From assembly GCA_028726925.1 (NCBI GenBank), contig JAQYPI010000110.1, positions 1-10,847 of the forward strand: a stretch of DNA of 10,847 bases, given 5' to 3'. Origin of the DNA: Caryophanales bacterium. Its GTDB lineage: Bacteria > Bacillota_I > Bacilli_A > RFN20 > CAG-826. The position numbers and the translations under genes are program-made. Positions within the stretch are counted from its first letter, which is position 1. Every line of letters starts with the position of its first letter. Below, piece after piece: positions 1 to 7,209 of the stretch. Below the pieces are notes generated by a model. That model did not search any database. It had not been told where the DNA came from and saw only the letters and a list, made by a program, of their open reading frames with translations.

Positions 1-274
1 CGATGTTGTCGGTGAGGGCGGTCAAGGTGTAGGTGCCGCCCGGGACGGAGATGTGCTTCCAGAGGAGGTAGCGGCTGCCGCTAGCGATCTCGAGGTTCTT
101 GCCGGCTTTCGTGATTTCCTCGTCGAAGTAGATGTTGTAGCGACGGGTGTCTTCGGTCGTCGTCTCGGATTCCTCAGCGGAAGTGTCGGGGCCAGAAGGC
201 TGCCCGCAGCCAGTGAGCGTGACGGCCCCGAGGAGGGTCGCGACGCTGAGAAGGAGAAGTTTCTTGCAATTCAT
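1..274 (-). CDS. Lipoprotein of unknown function, 3' end cut off by window edge
   Basis: About 91 codons are visible, running off the left edge. The start ATG at 274 is preceded by AAAGGA (282-287) seven bases upstream. The protein opens with a lipoprotein signal peptide: MNCKK, a hydrophobic stretch at about residues 6-19, and a lipobox LTGC with the lipidated Cys at residue 23. A Ser/Thr/Glu/Pro-rich linker follows (about 24-42), then a probable beta-rich folded part containing SVPGGTYTLTALT. The protein should be anchored to the outer face of the membrane. I do not recognise the family. It lies 117 bases downstream of the M6 metalloprotease gene on the same strand and may be cotranscribed with it, with a weak hairpin between them. 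It could be a second secreted enzyme or a substrate-binding protein; the visible part does not decide this. Confidence 0.75.
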   Translation of the reverse strand, partial: MNCKKLLLLSVATLLGAVTLTGCGQPSGPDTSAEESETTTEDTRRYNIYFDEEITKAGKNLEIASGSRYLLWKHISVPGGTYTLTALTDNI

Positions 275-350
275 GGTTCGTTCCTTTCTTTGTCCTTGGT
301 TATGTTCGACCGTCTCCCCTCGGACGGATGGAGTCGGTCTTGGTTTGCCT

Positions 351-374
351 TCGCCCTCCCCGGAGGAAGGGCGA
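351..374 (-). terminator. Possible hairpin downstream of the metalloprotease gene
   Basis: Read on the minus strand just after the protease stop codon, this stretch folds into a stem of about ten pairs, including one G-U pair, closed by the loop TCCG. The core arms are CGCCCTTCC and GGGAGGGCG. No run of T follows it (the next bases are AGGC), so it does not look like a standard intrinsic terminator. It could be a weak terminator, an mRNA 3' end stabiliser, or part of the leader of the next lipoprotein gene. Confidence 0.35.
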
Positions 375-391
375 GAAGCGAATCAATGGGA

Positions 392-2590
392 TTAGGCCAC
401 CGCGTGGTTGTTCACGAAGTGGAGGGTGACGCTCGCATCGTCCTGAGCGACGATTTCGATCGTCCAGGGGAAGTCGAGGCCGTTATTGAACTTGGTGCCG
501 TTGGTGTACCAGTTCTGATGGTGGGACGGGCTATAGAAACTGCCGCCGTATTTGGCATCGGGCTTCTCGCCGTAGGTCTCGTCGGGCTCGCCATCGCCAT
601 CGCCGTCCTTCTCGTAATATTCCTGAAGGCCGAAGAGGTTGACCATGCAGCCCATCGTCGAATAGTAGGACGTGCCGGCGGTGCTGTTCTCGGTGCCCGG
701 GAAGATCGCCTGCATCTCGCGGAAGGGCGAGGTCTTGCCGGTCGCACCGTCGACGGAGCCAGGGCGGCCGTCGTCCGTGGAGCCGTTGGGGGTGTTGCTA
801 TGGACCCCGAAGGCGCCGGTCTCGAACGTCTTGCCGTCCGCGGAGACCGTACGGGTCTTCTTGGGCGTGTCCGTGTAATTGCGCACGACGTTGACGTCCT
901 TGCCGTCGACGATCTCGCCTTTTTGGGAGGCGGCGCGGGTGTCGACGTGGAACATCTGGAGGCCGGGGCGGCGGTAGGTGCCGCCGTGGCCATAGGCGTT
1001 GTCGCCGCTGCTTGAGGCTTGCTGCCATTCGGGATAGCCGTCGCTATCCTCGGCGTTCACGCCGGTCGGGGTGTAGTATTCGAGCATCAGGTACTCGTCC
1101 CACGGCGTCCCGTTCCAGGCCTTGCCTTTCGCCGGGACGATGAGGAAGTTCTTGGTCTCGGTGTAGGAAGGGAGGGTGATCTCGAAGTCGTCGCTTGAAT
1201 AATCGACGACCCAAGGAGCGACCCAGCCATAGGCCATCTTGGTGTAGGCGTTGTGGTCGCCGACGTTTTGGTCCATCATGTCGACGCAGCCCGCGGGCCC
1301 CTCGCCTTTGTTGGCGGAATAGGAGTAGTAGTCCGGGGCGCCCATCATGTGGCCGGTTTCGTGGATGATCGTGTGGGCATCGACCGCCTTGCCGTCCCAG
1401 CGGGAGCCGTAAGCGGTATATTCCGAGCCGGTGTAGTAGCCGTTGGTCAGGAAGTCCCAGCGCGAGAAGAAGAGACGACGGGGGTTCGGAGAATCGACGC
1501 TCGGGGAGGTGGAGACGTTGGTCGTGTAGTTCCACCAGACGGAATTGCCCCCGTCTTGGGAAGGCGTCGGCTGCGAGGTCACGTAGATGATCTCGACGCC
1601 GTCGATGAAGCCATCGCCGTCGCTATCGAATTTCTTGGGATCGAGGACCCAGCCGGATTCGTTGGCCGGGTTTTTGAAGTAGCTGACCGCGGCGGAGCAG
1701 ATCGTTTGGGCGAGGCCGCTTGAGGCTACACCGGGATCCGTGTCGTTTTTCTGGTATTCGAAGATCGGAGTCACTTCCCCGCCGATCTCGAGGGCGCCGG
1801 CGCTCGCCTTGTCGTAATAACTCGCGAGGGATTCCCACGGGGTGGTGTCGGGGATGGTCCCGTCAATCCCAGCCGGAGCGGTCTTGTCGTTCTTGGCGAA
1901 GAAGGCTTCGCGCAGAATCTCGCGGGCGAGCTCGTTTTTCTCCGGCGTCGTGCCAAACGAGGTGTTCTTGAAGACGACGGGGATGACGAGGACCTGAGGG
2001 TTGCCAACTGAGGGCATGCAGCCGGAGGCCTTTTCCTGGGTCCCGAGGGTGTCGATGCCCGGGTAATTCATGTATTTGTAGTCGGCGAGGTCCTCAAGGG
2101 TCGTGGCCTTGGAAACGCCCTTGACGTTCCCGGAGGCGTCTTCCTTGTCGATATTCCCTTCCGTGACGGTCAGTTCCGCGGTCGCGGTGATCGTGCGTCC
2201 GCCATCGACGAGAAGGCGGTTCTTGACCGTGTAGCGTCCCGCGGGCAAGGGCTCATCGCCCCCATAGGTCTTTTTCCCGCTTTCCGGGGTGATCGTGAAG
2301 TCTCCGCGGGTCCCCATGTCCTCGCTCGATCCGTCGGTCTTGATGTAGGTGGTGCTCGGCACCGCGCCGTCGATCAAGGTCATTCCCGCGCGGATGGAGG
2401 AATGGGTGAGTTCCATCTCGGCCCGGCGCTTCCCAGTAGAAGCGGACGAGCTTTCGGAAGCAACGCTCGAGGATTCCGAGGTGGGATCCTCCGACGCGGA
2501 TGGATCGATGTTCCCCGGCTCGCCGCACGAAGCAAGGGCCGCAAGGCTCATGGTTGCCATCGCAAACAGGGCGATTTTTCTCTTGTTCAT
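392..2590 (-). CDS. M6-family secreted zinc metalloprotease, lipoprotein
   Basis: This 732-residue protein probably cleaves extracellular proteins while lipid-anchored to the cell surface. The start is ATG at 2590, with AAAGGAG (2598-2604) seven bases upstream; the frame is open for another 118 codons upstream but that stretch is not signal-peptide-like. Lipobox LASC places the lipidated Cys at residue 22, followed by a Ser/Glu/Thr linker and a probable beta-sandwich region (about 50-145). The peptidase domain follows: GNPQVLVIPVVFKN is the usual entry strand of M6 enzymes. Residues 322-333 form a full EF-hand-like calcium loop (DSDGDGFIDGVE). The zinc motif HETGHMMGAPD spans 410-420 (His410, Glu411, His414, Asp420), and the Met-turn region CVDMMDQN starts at Cys435. 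The later segments YLMLEYY and GLQMFHVD are also typical of M6 proteins. A second acidic loop, DGDGDGEPDE, lies at 662-671. Family assignment to M6 (immune inhibitor A-like) is firm; the substrate is unknown. Confidence 0.92.
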   Translation of the reverse strand: MNKRKIALFAMATMSLAALASCGEPGNIDPSASEDPTSESSSVASESSSASTGKRRAEMELTHSSIRAGMTLIDGAVPSTTYIKTDGSSEDMGTRGDFTITPESGKKTYGGDEPLPAGRYTVKNRLLVDGGRTITATAELTVTEGNIDKEDASGNVKGVSKATTLEDLADYKYMNYPGIDTLGTQEKASGCMPSVGNPQVLVIPVVFKNTSFGTTPEKNELAREILREAFFAKNDKTAPAGIDGTIPDTTPWESLASYYDKASAGALEIGGEVTPIFEYQKNDTDPGVASSGLAQTICSAAVSYFKNPANESGWVLDPKKFDSDGDGFIDGVEIIYVTSQPTPSQDGGNSVWWNYTTNVSTSPSVDSPNPRRLFFSRWDFLTNGYYTGSEYTAYGSRWDGKAVDAHTIIHETGHMMGAPDYYSYSANKGEGPAGCVDMMDQNVGDHNAYTKMAYGWVAPWVVDYSSDDFEITLPSYTETKNFLIVPAKGKAWNGTPWDEYLMLEYYTPTGVNAEDSDGYPEWQQASSSGDNAYGHGGTYRRPGLQMFHVDTRAASQKGEIVDGKDVNVVRNYTDTPKKTRTVSADGKTFETGAFGVHSNTPNGSTDDGRPGSVDGATGKTSPFREMQAIFPGTENSTAGTSYYSTMGCMVNLFGLQEYYEKDGDGDGEPDETYGEKPDAKYGGSFYSPSHHQNWYTNGTKFNNGLDFPWTIEIVAQDDASVTLHFVNNHAVA

Positions 2591-2620
2591 GCTTTCTCTC
2601 CTTTCTTGTGTACGCGGTCT

Positions 2621-2648
2621 ACCATACACGCGCGCTAAAAATTTGCAA
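2621..2648 (-). promoter_or_regulatory. Candidate promoter of the metalloprotease gene
   Basis: On the minus strand, TTGCAA (2643-2648) as -35 and TATGGT (2621-2626) as -10 are separated by 16 bases. Initiation would fall near 2614, giving a short leader that holds the AAAGGAG ribosome site. The hexamers match the sigma-A consensus at four of six positions each, so support is moderate. The first 12 bases, TTGCAAATTTTT, recur exactly in the candidate oppA promoter. Confidence 0.45.
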
Positions 2649-2666
2649 GAACTTTCCGAAGGCGAC

Positions 2667-2694
2667 TTGCCAAAATCGCGGATAGGCTTACAAT
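2667..2694 (+). promoter_or_regulatory. Strong candidate promoter, probably giving a leaderless transcript
   Basis: TTGCCA (2667-2672) and TACAAT (2689-2694) each match the sigma-A consensus at five of six positions and are separated by 16 bases. The expected transcription start, about seven bases past the -10, is at 2701-2702. That coincides with the ATG of the small membrane protein. The -35 lies 18 bases from the -35 of the divergent protease promoter, so the two may compete for RNA polymerase or share a regulator. Confidence 0.6.
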
Positions 2695-2701
2695 TCGGGT
2701 G

Positions 2702-3097
2702 ATGTCCAAGAACGCCATCCTCCTGATCCGCCATTCCATCATCGCCCTCGGCATCGCCGCCGTGAGCTTTTGCCTCGTCTTTTTCCTGCGGGGCGCTTTT
2801 TCCTACCGCGGGGGGAGCGACGCCTGCTTTGTGACGGGGGCCCTCGAACTTGGGATCGCCGGCCTCCTCTTCATCGGGCGGGCAGGCACGTTCGACGTCC
2901 TGGCCTATGGGGTCAAGCGTTTGGTTGACCAATTCACGCACCACGACGACCCGGAATACAAAACGGCCGGCGATTACAGCCTCGCCAAAAAGGAAAAGCG
3001 GAAATCCGTGCGGTTTCCCTATTGGGTTTATCTTGCTTTGGCTGGCGTTTTCCTCCTTCTCGCCCTCGTCTTCGGCCTCTTGTCCGCCCCGCGATAA
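2702..3097 (+). CDS. Small membrane protein, DUF3899-like
   Basis: The protein has 131 residues and no known biochemical function. Three hydrophobic segments are visible: about 8-30 (IIALGIAAVSFCLVFFL), 47-61 (ALELGIAGLLFIG) and 108-127 (WVYLALAGVFLLLALVFGLL). A basic, charged stretch (about 77-102, ending KKEKRKS) lies between the second and third. The segment GTFDVLAYGVKRLVD resembles the conserved G-F-D-x-x-x-Y-x-x-K motif I associate with DUF3899 proteins of Firmicutes; this is from memory and only moderately sure. Codon use matches the neighbouring genes. ATG 2702 is preceded directly by an in-frame GTG at 2699. I prefer the ATG because the candidate promoter would start transcription at 2701-2702. 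No ribosome site precedes either codon. The gene has its own promoter and is separated from oppA by 206 bases, so it is probably a single unit. Confidence 0.75.
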   Translation: MSKNAILLIRHSIIALGIAAVSFCLVFFLRGAFSYRGGSDACFVTGALELGIAGLLFIGRAGTFDVLAYGVKRLVDQFTHHDDPEYKTAGDYSLAKKEKRKSVRFPYWVYLALAGVFLLLALVFGLLSAPR

Positions 3098-3303
3098 ATT
3101 GACGGATTTCCCCTATATATAAAAAGGATAAATAGAGCCCCTTAGATTTATACAATGTATATTCTTTTCGGGGGTTCGTTTCCCGATTGGAGAAAAAAAG
3201 AGTTGCAAATTTTTCTACGCGTATTTTACTAGATATCACGTTTGCGTATTCGCGCATGACGTGCACACAAAAGAAACGCAGAAAACAAAGAAAGGAAGAA
3301 CTT
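3098..3303 (+). promoter_or_regulatory. AT-rich control region upstream of the opp operon
   Basis: This stretch is much richer in A+T than the surrounding genes. It holds TATATATAAAAA near 3114-3125, the spaced inverted repeat ATAAAT/ATTTAT (3128-3133 and 3146-3151), and an isolated TACAAT at 3151 with no matching -35. It also holds a five-pair hairpin TCGGG/CCCGA (3168-3172 and 3182-3186), the candidate oppA promoter at 3203-3230, and a leader of roughly 65 bases ending in the oppA ribosome site. No clear terminator for the upstream small gene is visible, so some readthrough into oppA is possible. I did not recognise a T-box or riboswitch. Confidence 0.5.
3203..3230 (+). promoter_or_regulatory. 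Candidate promoter of the opp operon
   Basis: TTGCAA (3203-3208) as -35 is followed after 16 bases by TTTACT (3225-3230) as a weak -10. The hexamers are mediocre on their own. The support comes from the exact 12-base match TTGCAAATTTTT (3203-3214) to the candidate protease promoter, where the same sequence also sits at the -35 with a 16-base spacer. A different nearby -10, or a regulator site rather than the -35 itself, is possible. Confidence 0.4.
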
Positions 3304-6045
3304 ATGAAGAAACGGAACTTCACCACGCTTCTCGCTCTTGCCTTGGTCAGCGGAACCCTCGTCCTCGCCTCCTGCGGCGGGCCCGACACTCCGAATTCGA
3401 CAGGCGGAACGGGCCCTGCCGGCTCGTCCTCGACCCCCGATGCGAACGTCGACGAAGACGGCCTCGAGATCATCAACGATGCCCTCGCCGCCGACGGCTC
3501 CTTCGACTTCAGCAACGAGGACTGGCACGAGAAAACCAAAATCACCGCGGCGCTCGAACGCTACACGATGCAGAATTTCACCGGGGGCATCCCCCTCTAT
3601 GACGATTCCGCGTCGGAAGCTTTCTCCAAGCGCTTCAACCCGAAGTCGGACACCTACATCACGAACTACGGCTTCGGCGTCATGGAAGGCATCCTCGACC
3701 CGGATGGGGAAATGTACAATGGCCCCATCGTCGAGGCCCGCGAGCAGTACAAGAGCTATTTCCACGGCTACACCAACACGGACTCCGGCACCTTCAACGG
3801 CTGGGACGCGACCGGCTCGGACGTTAGCGATCGCCACTCCATGATCACCTCGGGCTATTACGGCGTCGAGATGAACGCGACCAAGGACGGCTACGCCTGG
3901 AAAGGCGAGCTCGCCCGCGACGCCTACCCCGTCATGGTCGTGAAATCCTCCGAAGACGACCCGGGAACGGAAGTCGTCATCACCGGCGAAGACGATCCCA
4001 ACATCGACAAGACGTCCGTCTATTGGCGTGTCTATCTCCACGTCGGGGCCGGCTACGAATACAAGGCTGTCCCGGGCTCCAAGTGGGCCAACAAGGCGGA
4101 ATTCGACGGCCGCCAAGTCCAAGTCGAGGACTACATCACCCCGTTCAAGGCGATGCTCGACAACAAGCTCGTCCGCTATAGCAACCTCATCACCGACGCC
4201 TCGGGCTTCTACAAGGCCGCCGATTACGTCTACGATAGCAACGGCTCCAAGTCGTGGGAAACTTCCGGCATCGGCATCCAGATCAACAAAGAGCTTTCCA
4301 ACGAGGAATACGGCGTCATCGATTTCCGCTTCATCCAGCCGAAATCCGCCGCGACCGCCCGCACCAACCTCTCGAGCTCCCTCTATTCCCCGATCCCGCA
4401 GGACTTCCTCGACGCGATCGGCGGGGCCAAGAATTTCGGCGTGAAGGGCACGACCGCCGCCAACACCTTCGATAATTTCCTTTGCTTCGGCGCCTACATC
4501 CCCGTCGAATGGCAGTCCCAGAAAGAACTCATCTACACGAAGAATGAGGATTATTACGACGCGGACCGCTACACCCTCCCGGGCTACACGGAAGTCGTCT
4601 ATTCCGGCGCGAACGCCGATGACCTCGCCTGGAAGGACTTCAAGGAAAACAAGCTCGACGAATGCACCGTCCCCGTTTCCGCCCTTGTCAACAAGGAAAC
4701 CTACGAAAAGACCTACCGCACCGAGGGTTCCACGATCATCAAGATCAACCTGAACACCTGCAACAAGAGCGAATGGAATTATTTCTTCGGCCCGAACGGC
4801 AAAGTGTTCAAGCATAACGCCGACGTCGTCGACAAGGGCACCGGCAAGTGGAGCGGGGTCAAGGACATCATGTCCAACCACGACTTCCTCCTCGGATTCT
4901 TCTTCGCCATCGACCGCAAATCCCTCGCCGAGACCGCTGGGCGCAACCCCGCCATCTCGTATCTCTCCAACGCGTACATGATCGACCCGACGGGCCGCGA
5001 ATCCTACCGCGACTCCGAAGAAGGCAAGGCCGTCGTCCAGGAATGGATCGACGTCGCCGGCAACGAATATTGCTACAACCGCGACGTCGCCGCCTCCCTC
5101 TTCCACAAAGCCGGCGAAGCCCTCATCCGCGATTACGGATGGGAAGCGGGCGAGGAAATGACGATCCAGGGCTTCTACCGTTACCAGTCCACGATCGACA
5201 ACCTCGGCCGTTACATCTCGCAGCAAGTCGCCGACATCTTCAATGATGCCTGCGCCGACCTCGGCCTCACCCTCAACATCGACCTCAAAGTCGGCGGCAC
5301 CCAGTACACCGACACCTACACCCTCATGGATCACGGCGAGTTCGACTTCGCGGAAGGCGCGGTCTCGGGCAACGTCCTCGATCCTCTCAACTTCATGTCC
5401 ACCTGCTCCTCGAGCGCGTCCCTCCACCAAGGCTTCAACCTGAACTGGGGCCGCCCGACCACCCATCTCTCCTCCCGCCCGGCCGTCTACACCCCTGCCG
5501 GCGAAGAAGGCGAGCTTCACTGGTCCTTCGACGCTCTCTGGAGCGCTTCCCAAGGCTTCAGCGTCGTCAACAAGGGCGTGACCAAGGAACTCGGCAGCAA
5601 CCAGCGCTTCATCGGCCCCGACATGACCGATGACGAAACGGGCTACACGTCCTCCAGCAAGGAAATCACCTTCCTCATGGACTTCCCCGACCAAGCCCGC
5701 AACGAGGATGGCGACCTCCTCTACGAATTCGAGGCCAAGCCGTCCCAGATGGCGTTCCTCCCCTCCGATGAAGGCAACACGATCCAAGGCGGCTATTACT
5801 TCAACGGCGCGACCGTCGTCACGAACAATTCCGGCTGGCTTGAGGTCCACATGCCCTTAAGCGAAGTCATCGATGACTGCCAGCGCATCGCGACCGCCGA
5901 GAAGAAGACCGTCGTCGGCTTCACCGTCCAATTCTATTTGGTCTACCGCATCTTCCCGGGCACCGAGAAGCAACTGCTCAAGACCATGATCGTCACCGCG
6001 AACGCGACCCTTGCCGAGCTCGGCATCGATCCGATCAAGGCGTAA
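3304..6045 (+). CDS. oppA: Oligopeptide ABC transporter substrate-binding lipoprotein OppA
   Basis: This protein captures external peptides and delivers them to the OppBC channel. It has 913 residues, far longer than the roughly 540 usual for this family. ATG 3304 is chosen because AAGGAAG (3292-3298) lies five bases upstream and the product then begins with a proper lipoprotein signal (MKKRN, hydrophobic core, lipobox LASC with Cys24). The frame is open 39 codons further up, but that part is hydrophilic and AT-rich. A Gly/Ser/Thr/Pro linker (about 25-50) follows. Family 5 solute-binding signs include VYWRVYLHVGAGYEY, FGAYIPVEW near 395-403 followed by KNEDYYDADR, and FFFAIDRKSLAET (AIDRK at 535-539) followed by NRDVAASLFHKAG. 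A region of more than 300 residues lies beyond AIDRK. It heads the operon, and a hairpin separates it from oppB. Peptide rather than nickel or sugar specificity is inferred from its neighbours. Confidence 0.9.
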   Translation: MKKRNFTTLLALALVSGTLVLASCGGPDTPNSTGGTGPAGSSSTPDANVDEDGLEIINDALAADGSFDFSNEDWHEKTKITAALERYTMQNFTGGIPLYDDSASEAFSKRFNPKSDTYITNYGFGVMEGILDPDGEMYNGPIVEAREQYKSYFHGYTNTDSGTFNGWDATGSDVSDRHSMITSGYYGVEMNATKDGYAWKGELARDAYPVMVVKSSEDDPGTEVVITGEDDPNIDKTSVYWRVYLHVGAGYEYKAVPGSKWANKAEFDGRQVQVEDYITPFKAMLDNKLVRYSNLITDASGFYKAADYVYDSNGSKSWETSGIGIQINKELSNEEYGVIDFRFIQPKSAATARTNLSSSLYSPIPQDFLDAIGGAKNFGVKGTTAANTFDNFLCFGAYIPVEWQSQKELIYTKNEDYYDADRYTLPGYTEVVYSGANADDLAWKDFKENKLDECTVPVSALVNKETYEKTYRTEGSTIIKINLNTCNKSEWNYFFGPNGKVFKHNADVVDKGTGKWSGVKDIMSNHDFLLGFFFAIDRKSLAETAGRNPAISYLSNAYMIDPTGRESYRDSEEGKAVVQEWIDVAGNEYCYNRDVAASLFHKAGEALIRDYGWEAGEEMTIQGFYRYQSTIDNLGRYISQQVADIFNDACADLGLTLNIDLKVGGTQYTDTYTLMDHGEFDFAEGAVSGNVLDPLNFMSTCSSSASLHQGFNLNWGRPTTHLSSRPAVYTPAGEEGELHWSFDALWSASQGFSVVNKGVTKELGSNQRFIGPDMTDDETGYTSSSKEITFLMDFPDQARNEDGDLLYEFEAKPSQMAFLPSDEGNTIQGGYYFNGATVVTNNSGWLEVHMPLSEVIDDCQRIATAEKKTVVGFTVQFYLVYRIFPGTEKQLLKTMIVTANATLAELGIDPIKA

Positions 6046-6058
6046 AAGCCTCTCACGC

Positions 6059-6088
6059 ATAGGGCTGGGCCTTCGGGCCCGGCTCTAT
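6059..6088 (+). terminator. UUCG-capped hairpin between oppA and oppB
   Basis: A stem of 13 pairs (two G-U), with core arms GGGCC/GGCCC and a C(TTCG)G tetraloop, starts 13 bases after the oppA stop. It is followed by TGTTTCGTCT, a poor T-run. The likely role is partial termination or protection of the oppA mRNA 3' end, so that binding protein is made in excess over the membrane subunits. No promoter is evident between it and oppB, so oppB-oppD expression probably depends on readthrough. Confidence 0.7.
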
Positions 6089-6131
6089 TGTTTCGTCTAG
6101 ACACCCACCCCAAAGGGGAGAAAGAAGGCCA

Positions 6132-7196
6132 ATGAAAGATTCCGTAAAATACGTCATCGAGAGAATCCTGCTCATTTTCTTGACGGCTTTCATCATCCTG
6201 TCCCTCACGTACATCCTCCTTCAGTGCCTGCCGCTTTACGCCGGGGGCAACGACATGGAGCGTTTCACGTTCTACGAGCACCAAGTCGAACTCAATTTCT
6301 ACGATCCCATCGATTACGCCACTTACCTCAGCTTGAGCGAAAGCGAGCAGGCCGGTTGCGGCGTCGTCACCATCGGGGTCAACACCTACTACTACATGCC
6401 GCGACCGATCTTCAACCGGTACCTCGCTTGGCTCGTGAACGTCTTCACCCGCTGGGACTGGGGCACTTCCACCTCGAGCATCGGCTTCAACCAGCCCGTC
6501 ATGTCGATCCTCATGAGCCGCCTCCCGTATTCGATGCGTCTCAACATCGTCTCGATCTTCATCTCGGTCCCCTTGGGCCTCACCCTCGGCATCGTCGCGG
6601 CGCTCAAGAAGAACACGTGGGTCGATAGCCTCATCAGCACGGTCATCATGATCTTCATCTCGGTGCCCTCTTTCGTCCTCATCTCCTTCCTCCTCCTCAT
6701 GTTCCGTCAGATCCCGGGATTCCCGAGCCAGTGGCCGAGCGATTCGCAGGCCGCCGCGAGCCCGTTGCTCGCCTTCCAGGCCTACATCATCCCGGTCATG
6801 TCCCTCTGCTTTGGCTCCATCTGCTCCTTCGCCCGCTACACGCGCGCTGAGCTCACCGAGGTCATGAGCAGCGAATTCCTCCTCCTCGCGCGGACCAAGG
6901 GCCTCACGAAAGGCCAGTCCGTCGTCCGTCACGCCCTGCGCAACTCGATGGTCCCGATCGTCCCGATGATCATCTCGGAATTCATCGGCATCCTCTCGGG
7001 TTCCATGGTCCTCGAGCAGATCTATGGCATCCCCGGCATCGGGTCGCTCTTCGTCGACGGCATCACGAACAAAGACTACCCCGTCGTCATGGTCGACATG
7101 GCGATTTACACCCTCATCGGGCTCTTCGCGACCCTCATCATCGACCTAAGCTATGGCATCGTCGACCCGCGCATCCGCATGGGCGCGAAGAAATAA
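6132..7196 (+). CDS. oppB: Oligopeptide ABC transporter permease OppB
   Basis: This inner permease of the peptide importer has 354 residues, against roughly 306 in E. coli OppB. ATG 6132 has purine-rich upstream sequence (AAGG five bases away and GGGGAG about 13 away). The first membrane segment is at about 8-30 (ILLIFLTAFIILSLTYILL). A longer than usual external loop follows (about 36-115), with Tyr/Asp-rich sequence and WDWGTS. The permease core comes next, with membrane segments such as LNIVSIFISVPLGLTLGIVA and STVIMIFISVPSFVLISFLL. The EAA loop that contacts the ATPases is LLARTKGLTKGQSVVRHALRNS (Ala253 to about 272), followed by IYGIPGIGSLFVDGI, a typical OppB/DppB block. The stop at 7194-7196 lies 13 bases before oppC. 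Confidence 0.93.
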   Translation: MKDSVKYVIERILLIFLTAFIILSLTYILLQCLPLYAGGNDMERFTFYEHQVELNFYDPIDYATYLSLSESEQAGCGVVTIGVNTYYYMPRPIFNRYLAWLVNVFTRWDWGTSTSSIGFNQPVMSILMSRLPYSMRLNIVSIFISVPLGLTLGIVAALKKNTWVDSLISTVIMIFISVPSFVLISFLLLMFRQIPGFPSQWPSDSQAAASPLLAFQAYIIPVMSLCFGSICSFARYTRAELTEVMSSEFLLLARTKGLTKGQSVVRHALRNSMVPIVPMIISEFIGILSGSMVLEQIYGIPGIGSLFVDGITNKDYPVVMVDMAIYTLIGLFATLIIDLSYGIVDPRIRMGAKK

Positions 7197-7203
7197 AAGG
7201 AGG
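7197..7203 (+). promoter_or_regulatory. Ribosome binding site fixing the oppC start
   Basis: AAGGAGG sits six bases before ATG 7210 and directly follows the oppB stop codon. It rules out the in-frame ATG at 7153, which lies inside oppB and has no ribosome site. Confidence 0.85.
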
Positions 7204-7209
7204 CAGAAC

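Noticed and set aside
53..1015. 320-codon plus-strand frame opposite the protease gene
   Set aside because: It covers the ends of two clear lipoprotein genes, has low-complexity Val/Ala/Gly sequence, and has no ribosome site.
2591..2944. N-terminal extension of the protease to an upstream ATG at 2944
   Set aside because: It would overlap the small membrane gene and both promoters and would bury the lipoprotein signal. AAAGGAG supports ATG 2590.
3203..3235. CodY-box-like reading of the AT-rich sequence before oppA
   Set aside because: The T-rich and A-rich halves do not form the symmetrical AATTTTC-GAAAATT pattern; too many mismatches.
3187..3303. Extension of OppA to 3187
   Set aside because: It includes the candidate promoter and would put 39 hydrophilic residues before the signal peptide.
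4849..4863. GTGK in OppA as a Walker A site, as reported for an ecto-ATPase OppA of Mycoplasma hominis
   Set aside because: The segment GTGKW lacks the GxxxxGK[ST] pattern, and no Walker B is evident.
3229..5850. Very long open frame (873 codons) antisense to oppA
   Set aside because: It mirrors the GC-rich third positions of oppA, giving a biased Val/Gly/Asp/Glu-rich product with no domain or start signal. The oppA frame has lipobox and family motifs.
5943..6932. 329-codon minus-strand frame across the oppA end and oppB
   Set aside because: It runs through the oppA-oppB hairpin and opposite a clear permease. Its Asp/Glu/Arg-rich composition is typical of antisense shadows.
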